Origin: Marisa cornuarietis
Taxonomy: Eukaryota; Mollusca; Gastropoda; Architaenioglossa; Ampullariidae
Length of the DNA: 64,000 nucleotides
NCBI GenBank assembly: GCA_004794655.1
Contig: SMMW01000650.1
Span: forward strand, 558,001-622,000
Reading direction: 5' to 3'
Under the pieces are notes generated by a model that saw only the letters and a program-made list of their open reading frames with translations, was not told where the DNA came from and ran no database searches. A program made the translations under genes and the position numbers. This document shows, one piece after another, positions 1-13,200 of the stretch (its first letter is position 1; every line of letters starts with the position of its first letter).

Positions 1-1580
1 TAGATGTGTCACTCCCTAAAATGTCCAGTGTCGGTTCCATGACAAGTCTTATACCATACTTCGTGTTTTGCGACACCTGATGCTCGTTTCAAAAGTTGTC
101 CTCGCGTGCAGGTACAAAACAGAAAAGAAAGACCGTTGTTGTCGTCTGTACATGAAACACAGGAATGTTATAATAGCAAAGAACACGTTGTTAATGACAC
201 TTGTATACCTGGTCATGCTCTCTCGCAGGAGTAAATCGCTTACCACGTTTCTCAACAAATCTGTTTCGCCGAGATCGCGCAAAAATGAAGACTTCCCTAA
301 TGACTTGACAAGCGTTAGGTTCATCGTCTTGAAGGAGGATTATCACGGGTTTATTTTGTTTTGTTTCGCATGAAGGTACGGTGCTGCACAAATGCTGCAT
401 TGCCTGAACCAATCGTATCCTCTATCGTCCTCTGTCCTGAAACAGTCTTAAGTTTACGCCCCAGAAGATCGTTAACCCTGGCTTCAGTCAGTCTTACATC
501 TGGAATCAACACAGGCGTATGTCTGAAACAGTAGTAAGAAGAGGGACTATTTTATTTGTGGACTAGACTGCGAAAAGGGATCGATATGGGAGAAATGCGA
601 GGTGCGCAAAATGTCTAAAAAGAATCTTGAAAACCATTAAAAAGAAAACAATTTCCATTATCCCCGCTCGAATGTTATAAAATAAATTATTTTAACCTGT
701 AGTTTGTTGCACATGAGTAGGAAAATGTCAAAAGAATATGTTCCCTGAGGGCTACTTTCGGCGGCTTCAGATGTACATGTATCAGCAGAAACAGCAGGAG
801 CTCCATTTACATGGCAGAAAGAGAGCGAAAATGGGAGGCGGGGAAAGAGGACTCATATTTCATATTTCAGCTGCGCAATCGAAAGACAGTGACTAGATTT
901 TCTGCAAAAGCTTGTTGCAAGCAGTTTTAGCAGAGCTTGGCGTTACAGTGTTTATAGAATATTTCTGTCGACACATTTTTTAATTTACTTGTATGAAACA
1001 TGAAAAAGTGTCACGTACTCACAAGAAGCAGGAGAGACGGTACATCAGTACAAGAAATACCTCGAAATTCTTCCAGGCCATGTTTTGAATTTTTTTTTTT
1101 TTGGTTCTTTTTGGATAATTGTTAGACTACTGTCAAATTAACAAATTACAAGGTGCTGAAAATACAATAGAATATGTGCGTTTAAGAGTTACCTTGTAAA
1201 CATATTTCATACTGGAAGAATGACAGATGTTGCGTAAGAAACCCTGCTGTTATTTATAAAGTTTATTACTTTGTCCTCACGAAAATACAGTTTTTATGCA
1301 TGTTGTTGAACAGTTATGAAACACCCTTGTCTTAAGTTAAGGCTTTTCATGAAGCGACTATTCAATCACACCATCGAGTGGTTATCACAGCAATGCTGCC
1401 GTAGTGCAGGCACGAAAATCTGTAACTCCAGGCAAAAGATGATGGGTTGATTTTGTAAGCTTTTCAGTATGCTTTGATAAGGAGGTTTACTTTTGTTCCT
1501 TATATTGTGTTCATCTCGACATCACGAGCCTGTTTGTGTGTGTGGGTGCGCGCGTGCATTGTAACACACTACCTGAAAAT
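1..1580. other. Noncoding, nothing recognised
   Basis: AT-rich sequence with only short overlapping ORFs on both strands and no domain, splice-site pair or repeat that I can name. Confidence 0.6.
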
Positions 1581-1584
1581 TTAA

Positions 1585-2352
1585 GGTGACAGTATACTCT
1601 AGAATTGTTTTGTTATAAAGATATGTGTGATCAAAGTGGGGACCCCACATAATTGCAGCGTACAAAAGGAAAATTCTTCTTTAAAAGCCAAGTACAGAAA
1701 AACTAATGTTTATATCAACAAGTCAATGCATGCATTTGTAGATTATTTGTGTGCGAGTATGACTACAAAATTTCTTACTGTAGATTTAACATGTCCTGAG
1801 ATCTTTTTTTCTTTAAGTGAACACACCATGGCCAAAACATGCCATTTTGGTGAAAACGGAGTTTTTCTAATCGATTTAAGTGTAAATTTGGTGAGGGTAG
1901 GTGTGAATAATTAATTTATTTAACATCAAAGCACAACTTTTCAACAAAATTACATCTAAACCATATGTATTATATGTCAAAGTATCAAAATTTGTTAACT
2001 TAAACTCGACCTCGGCATTCCAAAACCGCTGTTTTCTGGTGTGTCCTCTCATGGGGTCCCCCACTTTGACCATAAATATCTCCAAAACTTTCAAAGATAT
2101 CAAAATGAGCATTCTTGAAAATTTAGAGAATTGTTTGTACTTTACAAAGACACTAAAATCAATGCTCTATACCTTTTGGTACTATCTTAAAGTTATTTTG
2201 AAAAAATACTATTTTTCAAAAAAAATCATTGATGTCAAAATTGTTATCTCAGGCACTTGAAAGAAAATATATTAATTTTTATATTTGATTATTCTCTCAC
2301 AAAATGTTAAAAATCTTTAGAACAACAAAAAAATCTAGAGTATACTGTCACC
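1585..2352. mobile_element. 768-bp inverted-repeat element flanked by TTAA (MITE-like)
   Basis: The left end GGTGACAGTATACTCTAGA (1585-1603) recurs as its exact reverse complement at 2334-2352. TTAA directly flanks both ends (1581-1584 and 2353-2356), as in piggyBac-type insertion. An inner inverted pair TCAAAGTGGGG...ACCCCA occurs near 1630-1655 and 2047-2073. No transposase ORF is visible, so this looks non-autonomous. The termini do not start with the usual piggyBac CCC, so the superfamily is uncertain. Confidence 0.8.
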
Positions 2353-2356
2353 TTAA

Positions 2357-3739
2357 ATCTAAGGATGCTACATAATTTAGAAGTTTGTGTGACAGGTTTA
2401 GGGATAGGGTTTTGGTTTAGGGAAGATTAGAAAAATAAATTAATGAAAAAACTCCAGTTTTGAACACGCATAGTAAACTGTTTAAACGGAAGATGAGCAG
2501 ACGAAGTTTAGCGCATGCGTAATGAAGGTGCGCTGGGCTTTGTGGATATCCACATTTATGAGAAAGCATGCGTTTCCTCCTGTGAGGAAGAGTGATATCT
2601 GTATCAATTTGTTAATTCCGGAATTTTGTCACAGTTGGTCAGGCTTTATGTAGGTATCTCTTTTGCTGTGTGCATGCATACTTCCGTGAATGTCCCGCAC
2701 ATCACTGACAGAAAAAACTTGCAGTATGCACCATAACCCTAAAGAAATGAATCCAGTTTCGTCAGAACGTCCACATTTGCAAGTTTCTGTCATCTATTTC
2801 GTTCACCCCTGAAATTAAATTGTGTTGTGTTTTATTTAAGCAAAATTCATGTGACATTAGCCATTAATGATGTGCAACACATTTTTCTGCATGCCGATTT
2901 ATATTCTCTCCTTGTTTCGTCGTCATCTGTTCATAAGAGGTGCTTCCAAGAATATCGAGCACTCCTTTGCATACCCAGAAGAAAATGTGGTGTGGAAGGT
3001 CTCAAAATAATTAAATTTTGTCGCTCCGCACTCTACCCACCATCGCTAACTGAAGCCCGGACGAGTTCTCGCCCTCGGCGATGACTCGCTCAAGCTAAAG
3101 CCTTATTATTCCCCTTGCTGTACGGCAGCTGAGTGTTCTCCCCTTTTACGGCTCTACAGGCGCGTTCATACTGAGAAGTCTGTGGAAGCGTTCCTCACCG
3201 TCGGAGACCTATGTTTTCGAGGTAATCGATGAGGTGGAAATGCTGATGGGGTCGGAAATATTGTTTGCTTTTCCCTCGTGTCGTTGGTACCGTGAAAAAC
3301 TGTACACCAGTTGTATTATTCAAAGAAGAAAAAAATTGTTAGGTAAAGGTTGCCTTGAGACATTACCGTCTTAGAGAAGTAAGGTTTTAGACCATTCACT
3401 TATCTCAGGCCCAGCTTTTTGTGATGGCGGCTCCCCATTTCCTCTCCCAAGTTCCCTCTGGGTCAGGTACTCATTTCTCAGTTGAGTCAATGTGGGAGCA
3501 CGCCGCTTGTTACGATCAAGTAATGTGTACGCATTTGAGTTTGGGCGCCGGCGCTCTCAACACTATGCTATTCACGGAGTTATATTACTAGTGGAGTTGC
3601 TTGGCCGTCTGCGCCGGAAAGCGCGAAAACCGGTTGTGTTGGGGCAATTTGTGGAAGCAACTTCGGCGCTACCTTCGAGGATATATGGGGAAATCTAGCA
3701 CTTTCAATTATTCATTTGGAAAAAAAAAAGTTCAAGCGG
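2357..3739. other. Noncoding, nothing recognised
   Basis: Short ORFs only (for example 2827-3084 and 3492-3698 plus). None has a family resemblance. The right end adjoins the THAP relic. Confidence 0.5.
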
Positions 3740-3911
3740 TTTAAATTGTTGTGTACCCTTTTGCATACCAGTTTTATGCGTCTGCCTATGAGGCGACAAT
3801 GTGGAGCAAGATGAGTGAGAAGGCGCCTATAGAGCACGCCACAAACAGATGTGATGTTTTGTTTATTCCTGACAAAGCGATTATTTGCAGTCGCCACTTC
3901 GAGGAAGGCTA
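3740..3911 (+). pseudogene. THAP zinc-finger domain relic
   Basis: One frame reads LNCCVPFC near 3741-3764, and the sequence ends with AIICSRHFEEG near 3879-3911. The Cys-Cys and Cys-His pairs are about 50 residues apart, as in the C2CH THAP domain. Stop codons and frame loss interrupt the middle. THAP domains occur in P-element-like transposases and host THAP proteins; which was the source cannot be told. Confidence 0.55.
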
Positions 3912-4025
3912 ATGTAGGTTAATGTATTTTACAAATACTTTTTTCCATCTCAGAATATTTAGTGGCAATCACGACTTTCTCAGTTAACTACTAGAATGAG
4001 GCTGGTGTGCACAAAGCCTCCGGTT

Positions 4026-6061
4026 CAGTGGCGTAGGAAGATGTTCAGCGTTGAGGGGAGGGGGCAAAACTTCCTGCTGACAGTGAACGGCGTTCGCACT
4101 CGCACATTACGTAAAAAAGGATCGGTGGGGGGGGAGGTATGTGTACGCACGCACGTACACGGTGGTAGCATCACAACACAAGCAGCATTAAACAAGAAAA
4201 AACAAATTGAACCCTGACTCTCCCGGCTAACGCAATCACAAGAAATGCGATAAACGTTATAATAATAATTATTAATCATACTAATCAAAGTTTGCAAGTC
4301 AGTGTGCCAAAAACTGCTTCTTCGGTGATTTCTATGGCCATCTACCAAAACACAGACACATATATACAGACCAAACAGTATAACACAGATAACTTATGTT
4401 GAGTATAATACAACAATTAAATAATCATGATAAGGAATACGAATAAGCTGCAACATAAAATAAAACTGATAGGAGAGATATTATGCAGCACACAAAGAGG
4501 GATAGTGTTGTGCGCGAATAATCTGGCCCGGATGGCTACAATAAATTGAGATTTTCCTTAACTACATGGCTCCGCCTTCACATGGAACACTTACAGATGT
4601 CTCCAGCTGCTCCCTGAATGGTCGAAGGGGAAAGGGAAGTCACGGATTACCTCCACAGCGAATGTCCCAACGATATGTGTACAATAAAATTCCCACATAT
4701 ATCCAATGTAATGTATGTTACCAGCGACAGTCGTTGATGATAAAAGAGCGCCTTGTGTTGTTTTACTTATGCACTTTCCGCTGAGTCGTAGATAGTAATA
4801 ATACCAGTCTCTCTCTCTCTCTCTAAAGAAAAGTATGACGAAACCTTCTTGAAGATCTTCATTCACATTTGAGCAACTCAAAAAATACCAATATAAATAT
4901 AGGGACTCTGAGAGTCTCTGCCTTACTTAGGTGTAGTCAAAGCCGCCAATTACCATCTGTGTTCTAGTAAGATAGACGGACGTCCTCGTGCTTTGCTAGA
5001 TTTTCACAAAGTGTAAGGGTTCCTGTCTGGTTGGCAAGACTGGGGTATTGGTATGCAACTAATTCGTTACTGGCTTCTCTGTTCATGATGGCCAGTGTGG
5101 CCCCTTTAGCTACCAGGTTATAAGCGATAGCAGATAATTTTAGGGCTTTAGAAAGGAAACGTGGCGGCAGTGAGTGGGTGAGGGATGTTTTATTCTGGTC
5201 AAACGACGCCGCCAAAGAAAAGGGGTAGCAATATGGGGAAAGGGGTCGGAAGACCACACTGGATGTACCAAGGTACCGGCTGGTCTTGCTTCCCACAGCC
5301 TGCAATTAGCAAACAATACCAAGGGACTGTCCCTGATCTGACGTCGGAGGTGAATGAGGTGTTAGAGACTCCACTTACCTCAGGGCCAGCTTTTGTTCCC
5401 CTATCTTTAACGGTCACTGATACAGAAACAGGTAGCATACGCGTCTTTGCGTTTGGATTAAGTTCTAGTAACCCATTAAGCTATCCGCTCTCCCTTAATA
5501 CTAAACACGTATCTTAATGATCTCAAAAGTATATATTGTGCATAAATGTCTTTTAAATATGTTAATGCACTTACAGTAAACTACAATAAACCCTAACTCT
5601 TGTCTTTGATGCCTCTGAAAAGATATGTAGTTCTCAATTTGTATTTTTTTTTTAAACTCTGTGTGCGTGTGGGTAGGGGGAGGCTGGGATACTGTTTCTT
5701 GTGAACTGGTGATGGGAGGAACGTTGATAGCTGAAATGATTCATGGCACCCGACCAGAGCACAGGAGAGGACAGCAAGGAAAGATGACAGACCGCCGTGA
5801 TTAATGAGCACCTCCCTGGCAGGTCACTCAGCCAAAGCCACGGAGACATTTACCTGTAGGTCCCCCATTCCGCATTCTCAGCAGCGGCAGTTATGATTCC
5901 ACCCTGGACTCTCTCTTCTTTATTTTTTTTTCTTCTTTACTTATTTTGCTCTTTGTGAGGAATTACGTCTCAAATACTGGAGGGGGCAAACAGATATTCC
6001 TGCCCCCCCCCTTGTATTTTCCTTAAGGGGGCGGCTGCCCCCCTGGTTCCTACGCCACTGT
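4026..6061. repeat. Inverted pair of a short transposon-end repeat
   Basis: CAGTGGCGTAGGAA followed by G-rich sequence lies at 4026-4100, and its reverse complement ttcctacgccactg with C-rich sequence at about 5975-6061. These could be the two ends of one 2-kb element or two separate copies. Flanking octamers do not match, and no transposase is evident between them. Confidence 0.4.
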
Positions 6062-7221
6062 CTCAAATAGAAAACGTGACAAAAATTATTTAAACAGATA
6101 TGTAAAATCAACTCCAAGCAAGAACTCTCTGGGACGAGAAACAATTCAAATCCTCTCTCCATAACCCACGAAGCTGAGGATTAAAAGTTGGAAATAACCA
6201 TAAAATATTAACGTACAACCTTAAACACCGTGAGTCTGGTAAACAGCATGGCGAGGAAAGTACCAATACCTAGAAAACTTTTTCAATACCTATGTTGAAA
6301 GGACTGTGACGACGACAGATTTCATTCTGGTGGTTCAACGTTTCTAAATGTCGATTGGATGAATTTATGCTTGGTCTTGTAAGTAAGCCAAATCCATCCA
6401 ACCTAAGGTCATTAGAAATCAAAATAAGAATAAGAATAGCCAGGAAGGCGATTTCTTCAGATAATGGTTAGTCACGCACGACGGCGTCAGTACCAACATT
6501 GCATCTCGGCAAGAGTATACTCCTTGGCCTAGGTAAGCTTACAATATACAAAATGAAGCCCTTCTATACAGTGGCGATATCACCAATACCAAGTAACAAA
6601 GACCTACAGCACTGGGGGCGGGTTGCGAGGAGACAATGACAAGCAGCGGTAAGACTAGGAATATTAGAAACGTTAGGAAGGTAAAGGCTATTAGCAGTCT
6701 TGTAAACTTTTATCGTCACATTTTATTAGAAAACCAACAATCAAAGTGCACAAATACCACAGTCCTATCACACACACACACATACACGCACACAAAGGAG
6801 ACTTTTCTGCATCGTTGGCGCACTACCTGGTTGACAGGTATGCGCGTATTCCTTTAGTGTCAATAAATCTGTGGATCTGGTGACTAAAACCTACATAAAA
6901 TTTTATTACCTGATACGTCTCCCAACATTCTAAGAAGCTAGCGTAGGTACATCTATTCAAATAGTCTCTTTGTTTGGCTTTCACAAAAATATCAGATGAA
7001 TGTGTGAAACTGGTAAAATGTCAAAATAAGTTTTTGTAACTTGTATTCCGAGACAGTCCTCCTTTGAAATAAAAAACCTTTTCTTTTCCCTCCTTGAGAA
7101 ATACCCTAGGTAGAAAGACTGATCTTTAAGTATTAAAATTTAAAATATAAAAAGATGTCAAAATTAAAAAAGAATTCTTAATCACGTGGTCTCCAACTTA
7201 CAAATATCTCCTAAATAAGAT
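6062..7221. other. Intergenic, downstream of ASZ1
   Basis: A short CA-rich tract at about 6771-6796 is the only notable feature. No exon could be supported. Confidence 0.5.
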
Positions 7222-7227
7222 TTTATT
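7222..7227 (-). terminator. ASZ1 polyadenylation signal
   Basis: TTTATT on the plus strand reads AATAAA on the ASZ1 strand, about 60 bp past the stop codon at 7286-7288. A second, overlapping AT-rich stretch is nearby. This would give a very short 3' UTR. Confidence 0.55.
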
Positions 7228-7285
7228 ATTAATAAAACCTCAATTAACTTTACATGAACGAAATGAAAACAGAATCTAGTTAATG

Positions 7286-10200
7286 CTAAGACTTTTGCAA
7301 AAATGAGCTGGATAAACGTCTCAGGAGTGCTGCTGAGGTCTCAGTGACAAAGTCTTTCTTCAACACAAGCAGTATAACAGATGAAAAGCCAAATCCGAAG
7401 ACGAGCAATCGACTGTAGCGCTTCTTACAAACTGGTGTTGCTTTAGACTTGATCAGGTCTGCAGGTGAGAAATCCTTCGCACTTAGTTCCTACGAAAATT
7501 AAATAAGTAATGCATTTCAGATTGAAGAACACAAGCTGTGTACACAGGATACAAAATAATATTACTGATAAGACTTTAATTTTCCCAGAAGACAACTGCA
7601 GCCCAGTAATCTTTCCAACCTCCTACACCCAAGTTACACATTTGATACCCTAAGATTGTGTCCCCCGGGATTAGGCACATAAGATTAGTAATGCTGGACA
7701 GCCATACTCTAATTCTCAATTTCTTTTTCATCTCTATAATCCTTACACTACTGATCACAATATCTCTTAGTTAAAAGTTCCCTTCTTGTCACTAACAACC
7801 CTTCCCTAAATCTTCTTGATGAAGGAATAAGACCTACCTTTGTCTTGCATTTAGCCAAAAGTTTGGATTATTCATCTATAGTTTGGGAAATAGTATCATT
7901 TTATGGATTTAAACAATTATTTGAAAAAATATGCTTGAGTCATCTTAAGGAAATACTAGAAACTCTAGGCCAAGAACTTAAATCTCAGCTGATCCGTTCA
8001 AAGCAGGAGAAAAGAAATCTTTCATGTTTTTACTGACATCCCACTACCTGTGTCTTTTTCTCCTGTAACTTACAAAAATAACCACAATAAGGCAACAAAG
8101 GTTGGATTTTAAAACTGACCAAATCAAGTTTGTTTCTTACACTGGACAAAGCTGCCTGAAGCTGGTCAAGCTTCTGCTGCAGAACAATAGCATTCTTCAT
8201 TCCGTCTCTAGTATGCAAAAGCAGTTGTTTTGGGCCACTTCCATCCTGGACAAACAGAAGCAAAATGGGTTAGCATTTGAGAATATAGACAAATTATTAT
8301 TTGGAAAGTTATTATTATGACTTATTATTTATTGTTTGTTCCCTGATTGCACACTCACCACACCTGGAAATAACTTATCCCACAATGAACAGGGAAAATC
8401 ATTAACACACAGAAAAGTTCCTCTTATTAGAACCTGCACTTTTGTTTATTTGTAATGTTAACCTGCCATAATTATTTACAGTTTAAAGGAAGAAATGTAC
8501 AGCAGCATGATTGACCTTGTCAAAAAATATATGCATAAATGAACGAGAAAATTGCCTATTCTGAAATAACACCCTTGTTTACATCCGACCCTCCCACATA
8601 ATTCCACAGGTACTGTCATTAATTTGTTTGAGGCAGGCATAGTGCTGCACATGATATCATATGACTCTACCTTGGATGTGGATAGGAACTCTTTGTTTTT
8701 CTCTAATTGATCTGTGATGTAGGTCACACTGCTGCATATGTAGCGAAGCTGACGGGCCAAGTTAGCAACGATAGCGATGGCATCCGCACACTTCACTTCG
8801 CTCTTTAATCGAATGGGCACAAGGCTGCTGCTTTCCCAGTTCCTCTTGTGGACAGCTGCTATGGCCTCCATCAGTTTCTTGCGAACACCAACTTGTGTTA
8901 TCCCCATCTGTTTGTGTATCATTTCCACATAAATGATTGACACAACCCACCACCATTTTATAATTTATGATGATGATTTAATGGATTCATTGTCATTTTA
9001 GTACAAGCTACAAGCTTCTATAAATTTTAAAGGAGGAGAGGGAAAAAAGCAGGGGAGGAAATACAATAAGGAACCAAGAATGAAAGAATTAAGGCCTTTA
9101 ATTTGTCAAGTTAATTTCTCTAAACATTTCAAATAAAACTATTTCAGAATGTAGTTGGTGTATGCTCCTTTAGCATTATCACTATATTTTCTGAACATTG
9201 CCCAGGCCTCTACAATAGGTGTAACTTGTTTAATGTGAAAGTCATTGAAAAAGTGAATGGATAAAGTTTATACAATGAAACAAATCTTCTTCACCCATAT
9301 CTATATCTGTATTTCAGTTCTGAATCAATTTTTTGTTTTTATTATTATTTTTTGCGTAACCCAAGAACTTCGCTCATCAAAAACTACTGGTAAATTATTA
9401 AGTATATCCATGTGAGAGCGTGGATTGTGTGTGTGTATGGAGGGAGTGACAATTTCATGCATGTAATTTTGGTACAGTCGTCCCACACAAGGGAGGGAAA
9501 CACAATTACAAAAAATTATTCTCAAGGAATTGATTTCCCCTGATTAACATTTTTTTTTTTTACAAGGTTTGGAACGACGTAGACTAATTTGAGACTAAAA
9601 GCGTTTTTTTTTCTTTTGCCGCTGTTTGGGGAGCAACTGACCGTCAGACCCTTACAAAACCGTTTGGGTTAGCGTGCGACTTTCTGCTCGTAGTCAGGTT
9701 TGGAAAGGCTCTGATCGGTGAGCGCGAGGTTGTGCGTTTGTGCGCGCGACTGCCAGTCTGCCTGTTTTGTCTGCGCTAAGAATTTAATCCACATTGTTAG
9801 TGCGCAAGTTTTCCTATTCGAACTGTTTGTGCTTTGGTGCGCATCGTACACCTACAGACAGCGATATTGGAAGACGTTGTAATCGGAGACAGGCCTAGAT
9901 AGGGGTTTAAGTATGCTTACTTTAAAAAATTAATCTTCTGCCCTTCCAAAGGCATCTTTTTCTGTTAAGACAAAATTTCTCCAGCTGTTCACAAATCTTG
10001 TAAATCAGTCATCTCCAAATCGAGTTATATACAAGACATATTTCTCCTCGCATATAATGAAATCACTAAATTCTAGACATATACAGGCATATGCTAACAT
10101 ATGAGCAAGTCCTCGTCTCAGTATAATCCTCACCTCACCGTATATCAAGATAGCGATTCGATCTTGCCGGATCTCTTGCCGGCCAGCGCATGCGCATTGA

Positions 10201-13200
10201 GTGAGGCGAATGGCTGTCTTGGGAGAAGGTGCACATCGTGACACAGGCAGGCAGAGGAGCCCTGAGGCGAAGACAGTCTGCGCTGCTTTAGAGTGATCAG
10301 AACCGGGAAGGAGTTACGGAGAGAAAAAAAACTCAAACCGTTTTCCCTTCGTTCCACATCGCAGTGTGTGCGCGCGCGCGCGCGAACTTTTTGTATTTGT
10401 GTGTCTGTACCTATCAGATGGTCTGGCCAGACAGGTGTCAGAAGGTGTGGTCAGCCTGTCCTTTGTGTCTGTTTTTTCCTTTTCCTCATTTTCCCTTTTT
10501 TAATTTTAGATTTTTTTGTGTTAATCAGTTTCTCGGTTTAGGTTTGACTGACCGCCACCCGCCTCTGGTCGAGAGGGTGACTTGTGGGTTATAGCAAGTG
10601 AGTATCCGGAGACACCGAAGGCGTCCCGTGACAGGTGTGTTTATGTGAATATGTGTAAGAATGAAATACACAAAAAGTACAATATATGTGAAGAAGTGAG
10701 AAATATGAGGGCCCATACAGCTCATGATCGTGCAGAGAATTCAGAACTAAATGCTAGTAAACTGATTCTTACTTTGTCCAAGTCCTCTTCCCCTAATGTC
10801 AGGAGAAGGGCAAAGTCCACCTGTTGACGCTGAAAGACGCTCACCAAGGACCCTAAGTCAAGCCCATACAAGAAGACCTCAAGGTCGTTGTAGCGAATCC
10901 CACTGATGCTGCTAATCACACAAATCAGAGGGAAAAAAGAATGAGTCTGGCCATTTCAATGTGAACACTTCTCTTTGGGGTAAAAAAATAATCGAAACAT
11001 CATGTATGGATGTGAATTTAACAAAAATGGAGGAGAACCTGCTGGTTAACCCAGCTTGGTCCTGCACACCTGGCCTCCTCTCTTTCCCGCCTTCTTATAG
11101 ATTGTCCAGCAGTAACGGGTACCTGATTTACATGGGAAGGTAAAGATGACAGGAGGAGTATAATGTCATACACACTTGCTCCCGCATGCGTACGACGAAT
11201 TACAAACGCGCAACACCTTGACGAGCCCCTGCAGACGGAGGACAGTGGAGTCAGTTGATTTTCAGTTGTAGTCAAGATGAACAACGGAGATGTTTGACCT
11301 TCAGCTGTAGTCACTGAGATGGAAAGTAATTGCAGCTGATGTTGGACAGCAGTCAGAAAGTGGAAGTCAGGAGAAAGTGCACCGTTTAAGCAGCAGTATG
11401 ACAACAACACAGACTGTTGGGCTGTGCTTTCACATGCCACGTTTGAGACACAATGAACCACTCATAGTCACTGCCCCTACAGCCAGTGTGATAAGGGTTC
11501 CTTTACCTTTTACCTATAAAACCAAATGCCTGAAGTGCATTCAACCCTGCTTTGCATGAGCTGAAAGTGCACCTGTAAACCAAGTCACCTATCCACGCCT
11601 GTGCACGACAAGGACAAGCATATGTCTCTGTATAAGGCCCTGATTTGGTCTGCAACTTTGTAGTAACAAAAGCAACGAAAAAAACATCACTACTACCATC
11701 ACATGAAAAAACAACATATTAGTTTTCCTTTCTGTAACATTTTCATGTATCATATTGCATAGAGAAAAGCTGCAACCAGTTCTTAAGCAAGTCTATTTCC
11801 TCCTTTTTTTGGGGAAAAAAAGACAAAGATAAAAGCAAAGTGTAGAGTTCAAACAAGAGTAAATGAAATAAATGGTATAGTGAAGCAGAATCAAACTCCT
11901 TGTGTATAACACAATAAGTTTTAGCTCACCCTGGGCTGCTAGAAGGTTGTGTTGTAGATACAACGTCAGATAACACAGCAGCAGTGGTGCTAGCATCTCC
12001 TGCTCCATTCTCCACAGCAGGTCTGCCCTCCAGCATCCTGATCAACTGTGTACAGCAGAACTCATCTCACTGCTAAATGGCTCTTGCAAAACGGCCATAT
12101 TATTGACAGAAAGATTCTTAAATAACTTTTTATCTGTTTTTCATTGTTGAACATTGATTAATATGATAAAAGTGCTTGCTGTTTATGTTTACAAACGCAT
12201 CTATAAATTATGTGCTTACTGGTGGTCATTTTTCTTCAAGTCTACAACACTGAGCGATAAAAGTTAAAGTAAATTAAGTCAGTGTTTGGCATGGCTTTGG
12301 ACAAGATGTTTGATGACAAACCTGACTACATTATTATGGCTAGGCCCTACCTGGTTATCACACTTACATAAAATACATTATTCATCTGTGTAATTTAACG
12401 CAATAAACTTCTTTAAGTTCCTTAACTTACATCATCTTTGCCATCAGCAAGATCAACAGGAGTCAAGTTGTCCCTGTGTTTCTTATGAGGATTAGCTCCT
12501 TTTGCTACTAGAAGTTTGATGACTGCCTTCTGATTGCGCTGCACCGCCCAAGACAATGCCTTAAAACAGGAAAATCCAAAATTAATGGAAATTTGAGTAA
12601 TTTCAAAGTCACACCGAATAACTGCTTATAGCCACGACAGAGAATGTCAAGATTACTTTTGTGCAATTATTAGAAGTTTCTCATATATGGGTTAATGTGA
12701 CCTAAATTTTCAGTCATAATAATCACCATAGATTATGGAAAACTAAAAAACAATCTCTCTTAAGGCCTTACTGGGCTGATTAATCGTTCATCCACACTTT
12801 TCCTGTTAAGAGAACCTTTAACAAGAAAAATTATGTGACGAGTAAGGACCAAAGGTCCCCTATTCATTCTGCACTGATAAACATTGAATAAAGAGAAAAT
12901 GAATTGTGAAATGGAAGACATGGCAATTGTTTCAAAAAAGGCACCACTAATATCTTTTCTTACATTTACATTACACACAGTCTTACATTTTCTTACATCT
13001 TGGAGATGTTTGAGTATGTATAATATACTCTCTATACTATTATAGAGAATCTATAAATCTATAAACTAAAGAATCAAAAATATTTGTTCTAGTCCACAGA
13101 TTGTGTGTTAATTGTTTTGGCCTATTTTCTTTAGTTTCTTAAATCTTGCGACTGTCGTTTTGCTCTTTTTTACCACTCATCAGAAAAAAAAGCAGAACTT

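Noticed and set aside
5185..5517. 110-residue plus-strand ORF
   Set aside because: No recognisable domain, and the opposite strand has comparable ORFs, so chance is more likely.
11018..11461. 147-residue minus-strand ORF in an ASZ1 intron
   Set aside because: Cys/Ser/Thr-rich with no family resemblance, and no phase-compatible splice sites were needed, since flanking exons join directly.
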